Under the pieces are notes generated by a model. That model was given only the letters and a program-made list of their open reading frames with translations, made no database searches and was not told the origin of the DNA. Source: a virus. Taken from it: 41,234 nucleotides of DNA. The position numbers and the translations under genes are program-made. Shown in pieces: positions 33,603-41,234 of this stretch (position 1 is the first letter of the stretch; each line of letters starts with the position of its first letter). The stretch covers positions 1 to 41,234 of the IMG/VR virus record IMGVR_UViG_3300034375_012070; one strand, 5' to 3'.

Positions 33603-34999
33603 TGCCAGCCAAAGCACGCAGTAGTCGCTACGCAGATCGAGCAGCACTGCAGTCGCTAGGACTATTTAGCGACACGTCAAAAATGCGTGCAATCGCAAAG
33701 CGCGGCAATAATAGCTTTGATTATGAAAACTGTGAGATAAGAATATCGTCTGATCTACTCCCGCATCAAAAAGATTTTGTAACTGACTTTGATCATCGTA
33801 TGGTCGCATTGTGTGGGGGCTTTGGTAGCGGGAAAAGTTTTGCAGCGGTTACAAAGTCAATTCTGCTTTGTTTTCGCAGTCAGGGCTTCACGCACTTATT
33901 CCTGGAACCCACAATCCCGTTGCTCCGTGACGTTGCAATTCCCGCTTGGCAGAATGTTCTTGATCGCTACAGCATACCCTATGAGTTTAGGACTAGCCCA
34001 CTCCCAGTATTTACGCTAAAACTCCCCAAGGGCGATACTCCTGTTCTTCTGCGCTCATTTGAAAACTACAATAGAATTATCGGCGTTAATGCTGCAAGTA
34101 TGGTTGTTGATGAAATTGATACAGTTTCGACGCAAACAGCTGAGGCGGCAATTGTAAAACTACAAGGGCGCGTTCGTGTAGGCAAGTGCCCTCAGCTTTG
34201 CTTTGCATCTACGCCCGAGGGTCACAAAGCTCTCTACAACATGTTTGTGCGCGAATCATCAGAAGAGAAAGCGCTCTATAAAGCAAAAACTGCTGACAAC
34301 CCCTATCTTGATCCGGGCTTTATTGAAAACCTACGTGCAACATACCCAGCAAATTTAATTGAAGCCTATTTGAATGGCGAGTTCGTTAATCTTGCGCAAG
34401 CAACAGTCTTCCATGAATTTGATCGTCAAAAGCATTGCACGAGCGTTTTCCATCCAGAACCTCACGAAAGAATTATTTTTGGCGCCGACTTCAACATTGG
34501 GAACAGCATGTCTTGCTACGCCGTTGTTCGTCCCTCGCCGACTGGGCAGGCGGTTCACATATTTGAAGAGCACATGTGCCGCACAACATTCGATCTCGTC
34601 GAACACATCAAGCGTCGATTCCCCAGGCAGATAGCGAATGGCATGGTGACCTGCCATCCAGATGCCAGTGGCAGCCATGCCAGCACCAGCGCAACCGAGA
34701 GTGATCACGACATCTTGCGTAATGCGGGCATCAAGGTTGTTGCAGAGCGCCGCAACCCACCCGTTGCAGAAACAATTGCTCACACCAATCTTCATATTCA
34801 CGCATGTTCTGTTCTCGTTAACCCAACAGCGTGCCCAGAAACCTTACAAAGTCTTGAGAACTGGGGTTACGATGAAAGTTATCGTCCAATGAAGGGCGGC
34901 AAGCATGACCTTTCTCACGCAGGTGACGCTTTGCGTTATTTGATTTGGCATACAATGCCACGTGCAACTGCTCATTTCAGTCGCCCACGTTGGCGTTGA
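33602..34999 (+). CDS. terL: terminase large subunit
   Basis: The 465-residue packaging motor has an ATPase domain with Walker A GGFGSGKS (72-79) and Walker B MVVDEID (167-173). A coupling/hinge region (ASTPEGHKALYNMFV) and an RNase H-like nuclease domain follow. The nuclease acidic residues are in FGADFN (D296), HPDASG (D354) and SHAGDALRY (about D442). It cuts concatemers and pumps DNA through the portal encoded next. It starts by TAATG overlap with the small basic gene. Confidence 0.95.
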   Translation: MPAKARSSRYADRAALQSLGLFSDTSKMRAIAKRGNNSFDYENCEIRISSDLLPHQKDFVTDFDHRMVALCGGFGSGKSFAAVTKSILLCFRSQGFTHLFLEPTIPLLRDVAIPAWQNVLDRYSIPYEFRTSPLPVFTLKLPKGDTPVLLRSFENYNRIIGVNAASMVVDEIDTVSTQTAEAAIVKLQGRVRVGKCPQLCFASTPEGHKALYNMFVRESSEEKALYKAKTADNPYLDPGFIENLRATYPANLIEAYLNGEFVNLAQATVFHEFDRQKHCTSVFHPEPHERIIFGADFNIGNSMSCYAVVRPSPTGQAVHIFEEHMCRTTFDLVEHIKRRFPRQIANGMVTCHPDASGSHASTSATESDHDILRNAGIKVVAERRNPPVAETIAHTNLHIHACSVLVNPTACPETLQSLENWGYDESYRPMKGGKHDLSHAGDALRYLIWHTMPRATAHFSRPRWR

Positions 35000-35041
35000 A
35001 CGCCATAGAGCTACACTGCTTGTATTGCAGGCGCAAAAACA

Positions 35042-36763
35042 GTGGCTATCGTCCCCAATTCTCTTGTACCAGCGGCTGACAACCTCGTATTGCCTTTTGA
35101 AAGGCGTTATCCAGAGTACGAGCAGTCATTTGAAGAGGTATCGGGCGTTGATGCTTACTCGTTAGAGCAAGCAGAGCAGTTTTCACGTCTTGCGCCGATT
35201 CGTTTTTGTACGCTGCCCGAGTTCTATCTTTTTGAAGCATCTGACGAATATCTACCTCAAGATTATTTAGAAGAAGACAAAAGCTATCAAGTTCGCAAAA
35301 CACGTTCGCAAAGCAGCTTTCAGAACTATTATTGCCACCTTCGTGATTTGGTTTGCGGGACGGCCTTGCGAAAAGGTGTTGGCATTCCTGAAAATATTGC
35401 ACCGGGATGGGGTAATTTTTTTGAAGATGTAGATCTTGAGGGGCATTCTGTACTTTCCTTCGCCAAAGAAGCTTTTACAGAAGCGCTTGACGGGGGCGTT
35501 TCTGGGATTTGGGTTGAGTACCCCAAGCTCCCAGAAAATCTGAGTGCCGCAGAAGAGCGTCGTCTCAATCCTCGCCCCTACTTTGTGCTGATGCGCATGG
35601 AGCAGGTGCTCGAATGCCGCTACGACGTGTTCAACGCACAGATAGGGGCGCAGAGTGTATTTGGCGCGTTCCCGACTTACTTGCGAATTAAGACCGAAGT
35701 TCGTCGTCAAAGCGAGCAAAACGAGTTCTTTGAAGAAGTCATCCCCGCTGTACGTGTTTATGACATTGCAAATCTTGCAGATAACAGCGTTTCTGAGCTT
35801 TCTGATGAGCCTGAACCTGCAATTCCTCAACAACGCGTTCGTTGTCGCTTGTACACAAAGAAAAATGAGCCGGGCAATGTAGATAAATACCTGCTTGAAG
35901 AGACGACTTACCTTTCAATCCCGTTTATCCCGTTTGTGCCCGTCTTTGGCGGCAAGAAAGAAGCATTTTTCCGTGCTCGCCCCTTACTTTTTGACATCGC
36001 ACGTCTTAATTTGAATCATTGGAGTATCTCTGCTGATCTTGCAGAGACCATCCACCTCACCTCGTCGCCGATCCTGACGGGTACGGGCGTACGCCCTGAT
36101 GACGAGATCAAAGCTGGCGCCGGTCGCGCTCTGTTCTCGCAGAACCCTGATGCCAAGTTTGATCTGATGAGCGCTTCGATGGAGGGCGCATCGGTCACGC
36201 TGGAGAATCTGAGGCGCATTGAGCAGGCCATGGAGCGCCTTGCTGCTGTTGCCATGACAACGGGCAAGACGCAGGCGGAAAGTGGCTTTGCGAAGCTCTT
36301 GGACCGTTCTCAGAGCGATTCGCAACTAGCTGTGCTCGTGCAAGGGCTTGAGGATGCGTTGAATCGAGCCTTGCTCTACGCCTCCGCCTATCGCAGTATC
36401 CCTGAGGTGCGCGTGACGATTAGCAAGAACTTCATCCCTGTCAAGCTGCACTCTCAGCAAGTGATGGCACTCAGTTCGTTGTTCAAGGACAGCAATGCGA
36501 TCACCATCGAGATGTTCCTGCGGATGTTGGAGGCGGGCGAGATGTTTGAAGGTCTGCCCGACTTCAGCGTGAAGCAACTGCTGAGCGACATGGATCTTGA
36601 TGGAACTGAGACCGCACGTGAGCTGGGACTTGCCGGTGGGGCGCAGATGATAAATCGTGGGCAAATGCCAGTGGATAACACGTCTCCGATGAGCGAGGGA
36701 CGTGATCTTGAGATCATGGAGGCTTCTGTTGAGCTAAACGAAGCAGGTAGTGCTACTATTTAA
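35042..36763 (+). CDS. portal protein (DUF4055 type)
   Basis: This 573-residue protein starts at GTG 35042 (MAIVPNSLVPAADNLVLPFE). It shows the DUF4055 portal layout: an N-terminal helical part with NYYCHLRDLVCGTALRKGVG, and a middle portion FIPFVPVFGGKKE...RPLLFDIARLNLNHW. The conserved stem/crown region is MTTGKTQAESGFAKLLDRSQ and beyond. As a dodecamer it would form the DNA channel. It follows terL by 43 bp and precedes the scaffold, the normal head order. Confidence 0.9.
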   Translation: MAIVPNSLVPAADNLVLPFERRYPEYEQSFEEVSGVDAYSLEQAEQFSRLAPIRFCTLPEFYLFEASDEYLPQDYLEEDKSYQVRKTRSQSSFQNYYCHLRDLVCGTALRKGVGIPENIAPGWGNFFEDVDLEGHSVLSFAKEAFTEALDGGVSGIWVEYPKLPENLSAAEERRLNPRPYFVLMRMEQVLECRYDVFNAQIGAQSVFGAFPTYLRIKTEVRRQSEQNEFFEEVIPAVRVYDIANLADNSVSELSDEPEPAIPQQRVRCRLYTKKNEPGNVDKYLLEETTYLSIPFIPFVPVFGGKKEAFFRARPLLFDIARLNLNHWSISADLAETIHLTSSPILTGTGVRPDDEIKAGAGRALFSQNPDAKFDLMSASMEGASVTLENLRRIEQAMERLAAVAMTTGKTQAESGFAKLLDRSQSDSQLAVLVQGLEDALNRALLYASAYRSIPEVRVTISKNFIPVKLHSQQVMALSSLFKDSNAITIEMFLRMLEAGEMFEGLPDFSVKQLLSDMDLDGTETARELGLAGGAQMINRGQMPVDNTSPMSEGRDLEIMEASVELNEAGSATI

Positions 36764-36784
36764 CGAGTCAACTCATGTTTTTAC

Positions 36785-37633
36785 ATGCCTGCCCAGGTAC
36801 CCGAAACCCTCGAAGAGGCGCTTGCTGCTATTCAAGCACTAGAGAAGCGCACTGAGAGTCTTGAAAGCGAGAGCACAAAGCTAAAAGCAACAAATCAAGG
36901 ACTTCTCAAGGATCTTAAAAAAAAGAAGACGGTTGACAGCTTTTTGAAAGTCGCTGGTATTGAGCTGAGTGACGATCTTGATGAAGATGCAATTGCTGAG
37001 CGCATTGCAGGATTGCGCAAGAAAGAGGACGGCGATGATGGACAGTCCGAATCTCAGGCTCAGCCGCAGCAGCAGGCTCAAGGCCAAACGCCTGCTGACG
37101 CAATGAACGAAGCGATGAAAGCGCAGTTTGCATCGCTGCGCAAAGAGCTGACTGATTTGCGCAAAACAAACGAGCAGCTTGAAAATGAGCGCAATCAAGA
37201 ACGCGAGAAACGTCGTGAAAGTAAGCTTGAGCGCTTTGTGACAGACGAGCTATCAAAAGCCGAATGTCGTCGCCCTTCGCATCTTTACAAGTTGATGAAG
37301 GAGAAGTTTCGTCTTCTTGACGACGAAAGCACCGTTGTTTTTGGGTCTGAAGACGATCCCGTTTCTTTGCGTGACGCCGTTACAAAATTGCGTGACGACG
37401 AAGAATTTGCAGTTTACTTCGCCGGTAGTGGTGCAACCGGGTCGGGTATGACAACAACTCGCGCTGCAACGACCACTTATTCAAACAATCCCTTCAGCAA
37501 AGACAGCGTAAATGCAACCAAGGCAGCTGAGTTGCTGCAAAAAGATCCTGACAAGGCGAAGCGTTTGATGAACGAAGCTCGTCTCGCTGGCAAGCTTGAT
37601 CCGGTTCTGGGCAGAGCAGTGCAGTCGATGTAA
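36785..37633 (+). CDS. head scaffolding protein
   Basis: The 282-residue protein consists of coiled-coil segments (EEALAAIQALEKRTESLESE, RKELTDLRKTNEQLENERNQ) around a Q/A-rich acidic linker. A C-terminal TTTYSNNPFSKDSVNATKAA plus a helical end (KAKRLMNEARLAGKL) follows. This layout, between portal and capsid genes, is that of Gp20/DUF4355-like scaffolds that guide capsid assembly and then leave. The C-terminus probably binds the capsid protein. Confidence 0.85.
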   Translation: MPAQVPETLEEALAAIQALEKRTESLESESTKLKATNQGLLKDLKKKKTVDSFLKVAGIELSDDLDEDAIAERIAGLRKKEDGDDGQSESQAQPQQQAQGQTPADAMNEAMKAQFASLRKELTDLRKTNEQLENERNQEREKRRESKLERFVTDELSKAECRRPSHLYKLMKEKFRLLDDESTVVFGSEDDPVSLRDAVTKLRDDEEFAVYFAGSGATGSGMTTTRAATTTYSNNPFSKDSVNATKAAELLQKDPDKAKRLMNEARLAGKLDPVLGRAVQSM

Positions 37634-37660
37634 GCTGAACTTGGTTGACGAAGACCTCAA

Positions 37661-37695
37661 GCCTCTCGGGAGCGTGCCTCGGGAGGCTTTTTATT
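37661..37695 (+). terminator. rho-independent terminator after the scaffold gene
   Basis: GCCTC (37661-37665) pairs with GAGGC (37683-37687), with further pairing inside (TCGGG...CTCGG region), followed by TTTTTATT. Confidence 0.85.
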
Positions 37696-37724
37696 GCTAC
37701 GCTGCGGCTAGAGTATTTTGTAAA

Positions 37725-38060
37725 ATGTCTGTCACTTACAGGGGTGAAACATTTTCCGGCTACAACAAACCAAAAAGAACCCCGAATCACCCAACCAAGT
37801 CGCACGCTGTTCTTGCAAAAGAAGGCGACAAGATTCGACTGATTCGTTTTGGGCAGCAGGGTGTTAGCGGTGCTGGTAGCAATCCAAGGTCAGAGAAGGA
37901 GAAGGCGCGTCGTCGATCATTTAAGGCGAGACATGCAAAGAACATTGCACGAGGGAAAATGAGTCCTGCATATTGGAGTTCCGTTACCAAATGGGTCTTT
38001 TGGGGTGCTATGCTAAGTGGTGAGTTGACAGCACTTCTTCGACATGCTTCCAATACATAA
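37725..38060 (+). CDS. DUF6321-like phage protein with altered C-terminus
   Basis: ATG 37725 is chosen; upstream in-frame codons lie in the terminator. The 111-residue product contains NKPKRTPNHPTKSHAVLAKE, IRLIRFGQQGVSGAG and RRRSFKARHAKNIARGKMSP, hallmarks of a small basic phage family (DUF6321) common in cyanophages. Family members usually end near YW..xxKW. Here about 20 extra residues (VFWGAMLSGELTALLRHASN) lead into the HNH gene, which overlaps by 17 bp. The end was probably altered when that gene was inserted. Confidence 0.75.
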   Translation: MSVTYRGETFSGYNKPKRTPNHPTKSHAVLAKEGDKIRLIRFGQQGVSGAGSNPRSEKEKARRRSFKARHAKNIARGKMSPAYWSSVTKWVFWGAMLSGELTALLRHASNT

Positions 38061-38697
38061 TGAAAATGTTGTAGCCCTTGGCGATTGTTGGATGGCAATG
38101 TGCAAATGCGGCGCCATCAACAAGTATTCCACTAAGAATTCGGCGCTAAATATGGCTAAACGCGGCAGTTGCCGCCATTGCAAAAAAGATTACAGAAGCG
38201 TTGGTGAGGGTGAAGCTCGTATATATAAAAACGAAAAAGGTAAATGGTGCTCAGTTTGCAGTGGCTGTGGAGCTGAACAAGCTTACACAAGAAAGGATCA
38301 CGCCAAGCAAAGCTCTTTGTCCGACTGGCAGTGCAAAAAATGCGTTTCTGCCGCAAGAGCATTCTCAGCAAATGCAAGCATTGGAGCATTTAAGCGTTTG
38401 TTCAATAAATTTGAAAAATCTGCAAAATCAAGACAAATTGAATGGGCGCTGGAGTACGATTACTTTTGTTCTATTTTTGATGGAAAATGCGCATTGACTG
38501 GTTGGCCTATAACTACTGACTACGGAAATGGAACAGCCAGTCTTGATAGAATAGACAGTAAAATTGGCTACTGCGTTGGAAACGTAAGATGGGTTCACTC
38601 AATGGTAAATATGTCAAAAAATAAATATGATGAAGACTTGTTTGTTGAAATGTGCATCGCCATTGCAAATAATTACTCCGATCGTGAAAAATGGTGA
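38044..38697 (+). CDS. HNH homing-type endonuclease
   Basis: The 217-residue protein has several Cys pairs (C20/C22, C43/C46, C72/C75, C97/C100) for DNA-binding zinc ribbons. The C-terminal HNH-like nuclease includes CALTGWPI (149-156), SLDRIDSKIGYCVGNVRWVH (166-185) and N189/K192. Free-standing phage homing endonucleases of this type cut cognate sites in related phages to spread. It lies between head genes, is more AT-rich than its neighbours, and overlaps the altered end of the preceding gene, all signs of recent insertion. Confidence 0.88.
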   Translation: MLPIHNENVVALGDCWMAMCKCGAINKYSTKNSALNMAKRGSCRHCKKDYRSVGEGEARIYKNEKGKWCSVCSGCGAEQAYTRKDHAKQSSLSDWQCKKCVSAARAFSANASIGAFKRLFNKFEKSAKSRQIEWALEYDYFCSIFDGKCALTGWPITTDYGNGTASLDRIDSKIGYCVGNVRWVHSMVNMSKNKYDEDLFVEMCIAIANNYSDREKW

Positions 38698-38774
38698 GTA
38701 GCCTTTCATTCTAGCACTGCAAAGTAGCTCTTGCGTCTTGCCTAGCATGTAGGTGAGCGCTCAACTCATTCGCC

Positions 38775-39065
38775 ATGCCCTTCAAGACCGACCGCAACAT
38801 CATTGGCCGCCAGATCACCTCGGCAGTCGAAGAGGCCATCACCGCTCTGCGTGTCTCCTATGACGCCGGAATGGCCAGTGGCAGCATCTACGTGATTCCT
38901 GCTGCTTTCACCCGCGAGAACCTTGTGGAGCTGTTTGCTGGCCTGCCCACCGTGACCGGGACTCAAACCCTGGACATTAGTGGAACTGCTGGTAACGCCA
39001 CTGTGTCTGCGGGCGAAAAAGCCGTTGCCACTGGCAAGGGCTGGACTCTCGACACTACCCCCTGA
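38775..39065 (+). CDS. small virion-associated protein with LRR/BspA-like end
   Basis: The 96-residue protein begins with a helix (MPFKTDRNIIGRQITSAVEE). It ends with FTRENLVELFAGLPTVTGTQ...LDISGTAGNATVSAGEKAVATGKGWTL, a short repeat resembling the BspA/LRR-like ends seen in phage and bacterial surface proteins. GC content matches the capsid gene. Located between scaffold and capsid, it may be a head decoration or small structural protein. That role is inferred. Confidence 0.65.
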   Translation: MPFKTDRNIIGRQITSAVEEAITALRVSYDAGMASGSIYVIPAAFTRENLVELFAGLPTVTGTQTLDISGTAGNATVSAGEKAVATGKGWTLDTTP

Positions 39066-39084
39066 TTTACTTTTCAGGTGCAGC

Positions 39085-39110
39085 GCCCCGCTTCGGTGGG
39101 GCTTTTTTAT
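39085..39110 (+). terminator. rho-independent terminator with UUCG loop
   Basis: GCCCCGC (39085-39091) pairs with GTGGGGC (39096-39102) through one G-T pair around TTCG, followed by six T. Confidence 0.92.
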
Positions 39111-39128
39111 TAAATCGCTCTACGTGTA

Positions 39129-39323
39129 ATGAAAAAGTCCAAGAAGCAGGCCAAGTTTGAATACGTGATGAAAGAATTCAAAGAGGGTAAGTTGAAATCC
39201 TCTTCTGGGCGCAAAGTTACAAGTCGTGCGCAAGCAATTGCAATTGCTGCTAGCGAAAGTGGAATGCGCAAGAAAAAGGAGGAAGATAAGAAAAAGCGCA
39301 AGTACACCACTAAAAAGCGCTAG
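39129..39323 (+). CDS. DUF6496-like small basic protein
   Basis: The 64-residue protein MKKSKKQAKFEYVMKEFKEG...LKSSSGRKVTSRAQAIAIAASESGM... matches the DUF6496 pattern (VM.EF..G.LKSSSG.KVT.R.QAIAIA.SE.G). It is extremely basic and ends in KKRKYTTKKR. The function is unknown; nucleic-acid binding in the head is plausible. It sits between the terminator and the capsid leader. Confidence 0.8.
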   Translation: MKKSKKQAKFEYVMKEFKEGKLKSSSGRKVTSRAQAIAIAASESGMRKKKEEDKKKRKYTTKKR

Positions 39324-39357
39324 AGCCCCCTTGTCTCTTGCTATTCTTTGACTGTTA

Positions 39358-39433
39358 GAGGCTGTGCCTCGTGAAGTCGAGCCTTGCTCGCATCGCGGTT
39401 GTACCGCAACCCTTTGCTTGGCAGCTGTGCTGC
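39358..39433 (+). other. four tandem triloop hairpins in the capsid gene leader
   Basis: Four perfect 5-bp stems with 3-base loops follow each other: GAGGC-TGT-GCCTC (39358-39370), CGAGC-CTT-GCTCG (39378-39390), GCGGT-TGT-ACCGC (39395-39407) and GCAGC-TGT-GCTGC (39421-39433). They end 36 bp before the major capsid ATG. No U-tract is present, so they are not terminators. They may stabilise or regulate the capsid mRNA. Confidence 0.75.
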
Positions 39434-39469
39434 TAGCACTCGTTCATACTTTCACTTGAGGCAAAGACA

Positions 39470-40453
39470 ATGCTCCTCGCTGGCATTCCTTTTATTCCTC
39501 AGCTTTTCCTGGAATATCAGCAGGAGGAGCTGCAAAACCGTAACGCTCTTGTTACGTCCGGTCTGATGGTGACTAACTCTGCCATCCAGGCTGAGTTTGC
39601 CAAAGGCGGCAAAACCATTGATCTGCCGTTCTTCGGTGATCTGACTGGTGATTCTGAAATCCTTGATGACACTTCTGGTCTGACCGCCGCCACTCTGGCT
39701 GGTGATGTGCAGACCGGCGTGCGCAACATGCGTGGTAAGGCTTGGAAAGCCTCGGATCTGGCTGGTGAACTGGCTGGTTCTGACCCCATGCAGGCCATTG
39801 CTCGTCGCACTGGTCAGTACTGGGTGCGCGACATGCAGACCACTCTGATCTCCACGATCAAGGGTCTGTTTGCAACTGGCGGTCCCCTGATTTCCTCTCA
39901 CGCCGTTGGCGGTACCTCCACCCAGCTTTCTCAGAGCGTGATGGTGGACGCTATCGCCAAACTGGGTGATGCAGGTCAGGAACTCACTGGTGTGCTGATG
40001 CACTCCCGTGTGTATTACGCCCTGATGAAGCTGGATCTGATCGAGCCCGCCTCGACCACCTCTCAGCTTGACACCCGCCTGTCTGCTCAACGTCTTGAGC
40101 TGGGCACCTATCTGGGTCGCCCGGTGTTCGTTGACGACACCCTGCCGGTTGATGCTGGCGCTGGTACTGGCGGTGCTGATGTGCTGCACACCTACTTCTT
40201 TGGCCCTGGCGCATTTGCTTTTGCAACTGCTCCTGCCAAGACCCCGCTGGAAACCGACCGCGATTCCCTGAAGGGCATCGATTATCTGATCAACCGGACG
40301 CACTATCTTGTGCATCCGAATGGGATCAGCTGGACCGGCAATGCTGCTGGCAATGCTCCTACCAATGCTGAGCTTGCTACTGGCACCAACTGGGACAAGG
40401 TGTTCACCGATGATCGCAACATTCGGATTACGCAGCTTCGCTGCTACATCTGA
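39470..40453 (+). CDS. major capsid protein (HK97 fold, Gp13-like family)
   Basis: The 327-residue protein has the layout of HK97-fold major capsid proteins of the Gp13-like type. The N-terminus LLAGIPFIPQLFLEYQQEEL is followed by TIDLPFFGDLTGDSEILDD, a spine-helix region, VLMHSRVYYALMKLDLIEPA and a P-domain-like strand YLGRPVFVDDTLP. Its place after the scaffold gene, high-GC biased codons and strong leader fit the most abundant virion protein. The start has GAGG ten bases upstream. Confidence 0.9.
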   Translation: MLLAGIPFIPQLFLEYQQEELQNRNALVTSGLMVTNSAIQAEFAKGGKTIDLPFFGDLTGDSEILDDTSGLTAATLAGDVQTGVRNMRGKAWKASDLAGELAGSDPMQAIARRTGQYWVRDMQTTLISTIKGLFATGGPLISSHAVGGTSTQLSQSVMVDAIAKLGDAGQELTGVLMHSRVYYALMKLDLIEPASTTSQLDTRLSAQRLELGTYLGRPVFVDDTLPVDAGAGTGGADVLHTYFFGPGAFAFATAPAKTPLETDRDSLKGIDYLINRTHYLVHPNGISWTGNAAGNAPTNAELATGTNWDKVFTDDRNIRITQLRCYI

Positions 40454-40470
40454 TCGCTGTTGTGATAACA

Positions 40471-40492
40471 GCCCCTCTTCGGAGGGGCTTTC
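40471..40492 (+). terminator. hairpin terminator after the capsid gene
   Basis: GCCCCTC (40471-40477) pairs perfectly with GAGGGGC (40482-40488) around TTCG, followed only by TTT. The short T-run suggests partial read-through to the next genes. Confidence 0.8.
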
Positions 40493-40510
40493 CACTATCA
40501 AGTAATCGCC

Positions 40511-40678
40511 ATGTCGATCACTACTTTCCGACTTGCACGTGAGCAAGAAGAAGCAAAGCTCAAGGCTGAGGCCAAGGTTGAAGCTGTTGCTTGTCCTGCT
40601 CCTGTTGAACCCGCTCCTGAGCCCAAGAAGGCCCCTGTGAGCGCCCCCAAGACCAAGACCACTACTGTCAAGGGCTGA
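40511..40678 (+). CDS. 55-residue A/P/K-rich small protein after the capsid gene
   Basis: ATG 40511 to TGA 40676-40678. The first part is a charged helix (MSITTFRLAREQEEAKLKAE). It is followed by a disordered tail of repeated PAPVEPAPEPKKAPVSAPK. Comparable small proteins often follow capsid genes in phages and may help head maturation. No specific family is certain. Confidence 0.65.
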   Translation: MSITTFRLAREQEEAKLKAEAKVEAVACPAPVEPAPEPKKAPVSAPKTKTTTVKG

Positions 40679-40697
40679 GCCCTAGAGAGGCACGCGC

Positions 40698-41234
40698 ATG
40701 GCCTTCGTATCGACACTGGGAGCTGCTGATGCCAACTCCTTCCTGAGCGTTGCGAGGGCCACGTCGCTTCTTGGGGATTTGCCTGCTAGCGCAGGTATTA
40801 CAGCTTGGCTTGCGTTGACCAGCACTCAAAAAGAGCAGACGCTTGTTGCTGCAACAATGACGATCAACCCCTTGAAGTGGAAGGGGCGGATCATTGACGA
40901 CACGCAGTCTCTCTCTTGGCCGCGTTTGATCAAGATTGATGGGCGTCAGCTTTCTACGGAGGAGCTGCCCATTGACTTTGAAATTGCTGTTGCTTATATG
41001 GCGGCATTTCTTGGAAGCGGTGGCGGCTATACAGCAGTAGCTACAAATGATGGCGGTGCTTCGTTGCGCAGTACAAATCAATACGAAGAGGTTGACCTTG
41101 GCGATGGGGCGCTACGTGTAAAGTTCAAGCAGGGTGATATTCCGCAAACCGGAATTGACTACATTCCGCCATTTGCGATGGATATTCTTTATCGCTTTAT
41201 GATTGATCCGAGCTTTAATCAACCTTATGTAAGC
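40698..41234 (+). CDS. head-completion (DnaT-like) protein, cut by the window edge
   Basis: ATG 40698 (MAFVSTLGAADANSFLSVAR...) opens a frame that runs to the last base, so 179 residues are seen and the stop is missing. The sequence ANSFLSVARATSLL...LVAATMTINPLKWKG...SWPRLIKIDGRQL...VAYMAAFL fits the phage family annotated DnaT-like. In tailed phages this family usually follows the capsid gene and is thought to act in head completion or the head-tail connector rather than replication. Confidence 0.78.
   Translation, partial: MAFVSTLGAADANSFLSVARATSLLGDLPASAGITAWLALTSTQKEQTLVAATMTINPLKWKGRIIDDTQSLSWPRLIKIDGRQLSTEELPIDFEIAVAYMAAFLGSGGGYTAVATNDGGASLRSTNQYEEVDLGDGALRVKFKQGDIPQTGIDYIPPFAMDILYRFMIDPSFNQPYVS

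Noticed and set aside
34355-34801. Minus-strand frame inside terL
   Set aside because: terL motifs on the plus strand are continuous through this interval.
35267-36325. Several minus-strand frames inside the portal gene
   Set aside because: The portal reading frame is intact and conserved in layout; these are shadows.
39452-40546. Open frame of 364 codons on the minus strand opposite the capsid gene
   Set aside because: It mirrors the highly biased codons of the major capsid gene, has no family features and no upstream signals; it is a composition shadow.

Overview
The window is a stretch of a tailed double-stranded DNA phage genome, most likely a cyanophage. It carries a large terminase, a DUF4055-type portal, a scaffold, a major capsid protein, an endolysin and a DnaB/ERF/SSB/RusA replication-recombination set, with about 95 tightly packed and often overlapping genes. 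The cyanobacterial link rests on two regulators: a primary-like (group 2) sigma factor with the [12 protein letters not shown] start typical of cyanobacterial sigma factors, and a protein with the cyanobacterial AbrB (cyAbrB) layout. Many of the small proteins also look like ones I know from cyanophages. The family (sipho- or podovirus) cannot be settled, because the tail genes lie outside the window. No integrase, tRNA or CRISPR array was seen.

Layout. (1) 1-2847, plus strand: the end of the late virion/lysis block, with small membrane and coiled-coil proteins and a two-domain GH24 + M15 endolysin. (2) 2849-16391, almost entirely minus strand: regulation, nucleotide metabolism and replication. 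In transcription order from the right these are small unknown genes, a replication initiator with iteron-like palindromes inside its gene, DnaB helicase, a zinc-ribbon protein, an ERF annealase, a zinc/HTH regulator, a PD-(D/E)XK nuclease, SSB, a dNMP kinase, a RusA resolvase, cyAbrB, MazG, four tiny genes, a dCTP deaminase and the sigma factor. Only 3912-4151 and 11272-11565 run on the plus strand. (3) 16456-29361, plus strand: an AT-rich accessory block of about 35 small genes, mostly of unknown function. It is divided into short operons by nine copies of a promoter plus stem-loop cassette. (4) 29605-31566: a small-terminase-like gene, a winged-helix Rep-like gene and about 600 bp of AT-rich repeats ending in a 14-bp inverted repeat. 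(5) 31607-32340: a GC-rich gene with its own promoter and terminator, i.e. a moron-like cassette. (6) 32407-41234, plus strand: small basic proteins, terminase large subunit, portal, scaffold, an HNH endonuclease inserted in the head module, major capsid protein and a head-completion gene cut by the window edge.

The most striking signal is the dispersed regulatory cassette of region 3. Each copy has TTGACA, a 17-bp spacer that is itself conserved, and TATAAT. It is followed within about 5-20 bp (about 20 bp in the first copy) by a hairpin whose stem differs from copy to copy but still pairs. Each copy sits directly on the stop codon of one operon and drives the next. This recalls the promoter/stem-loop cassettes described from T4-type phages as sites of module shuffling. 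A phage sigma factor and cyAbrB are encoded in the same window and could act on these promoters, but that link is inference.
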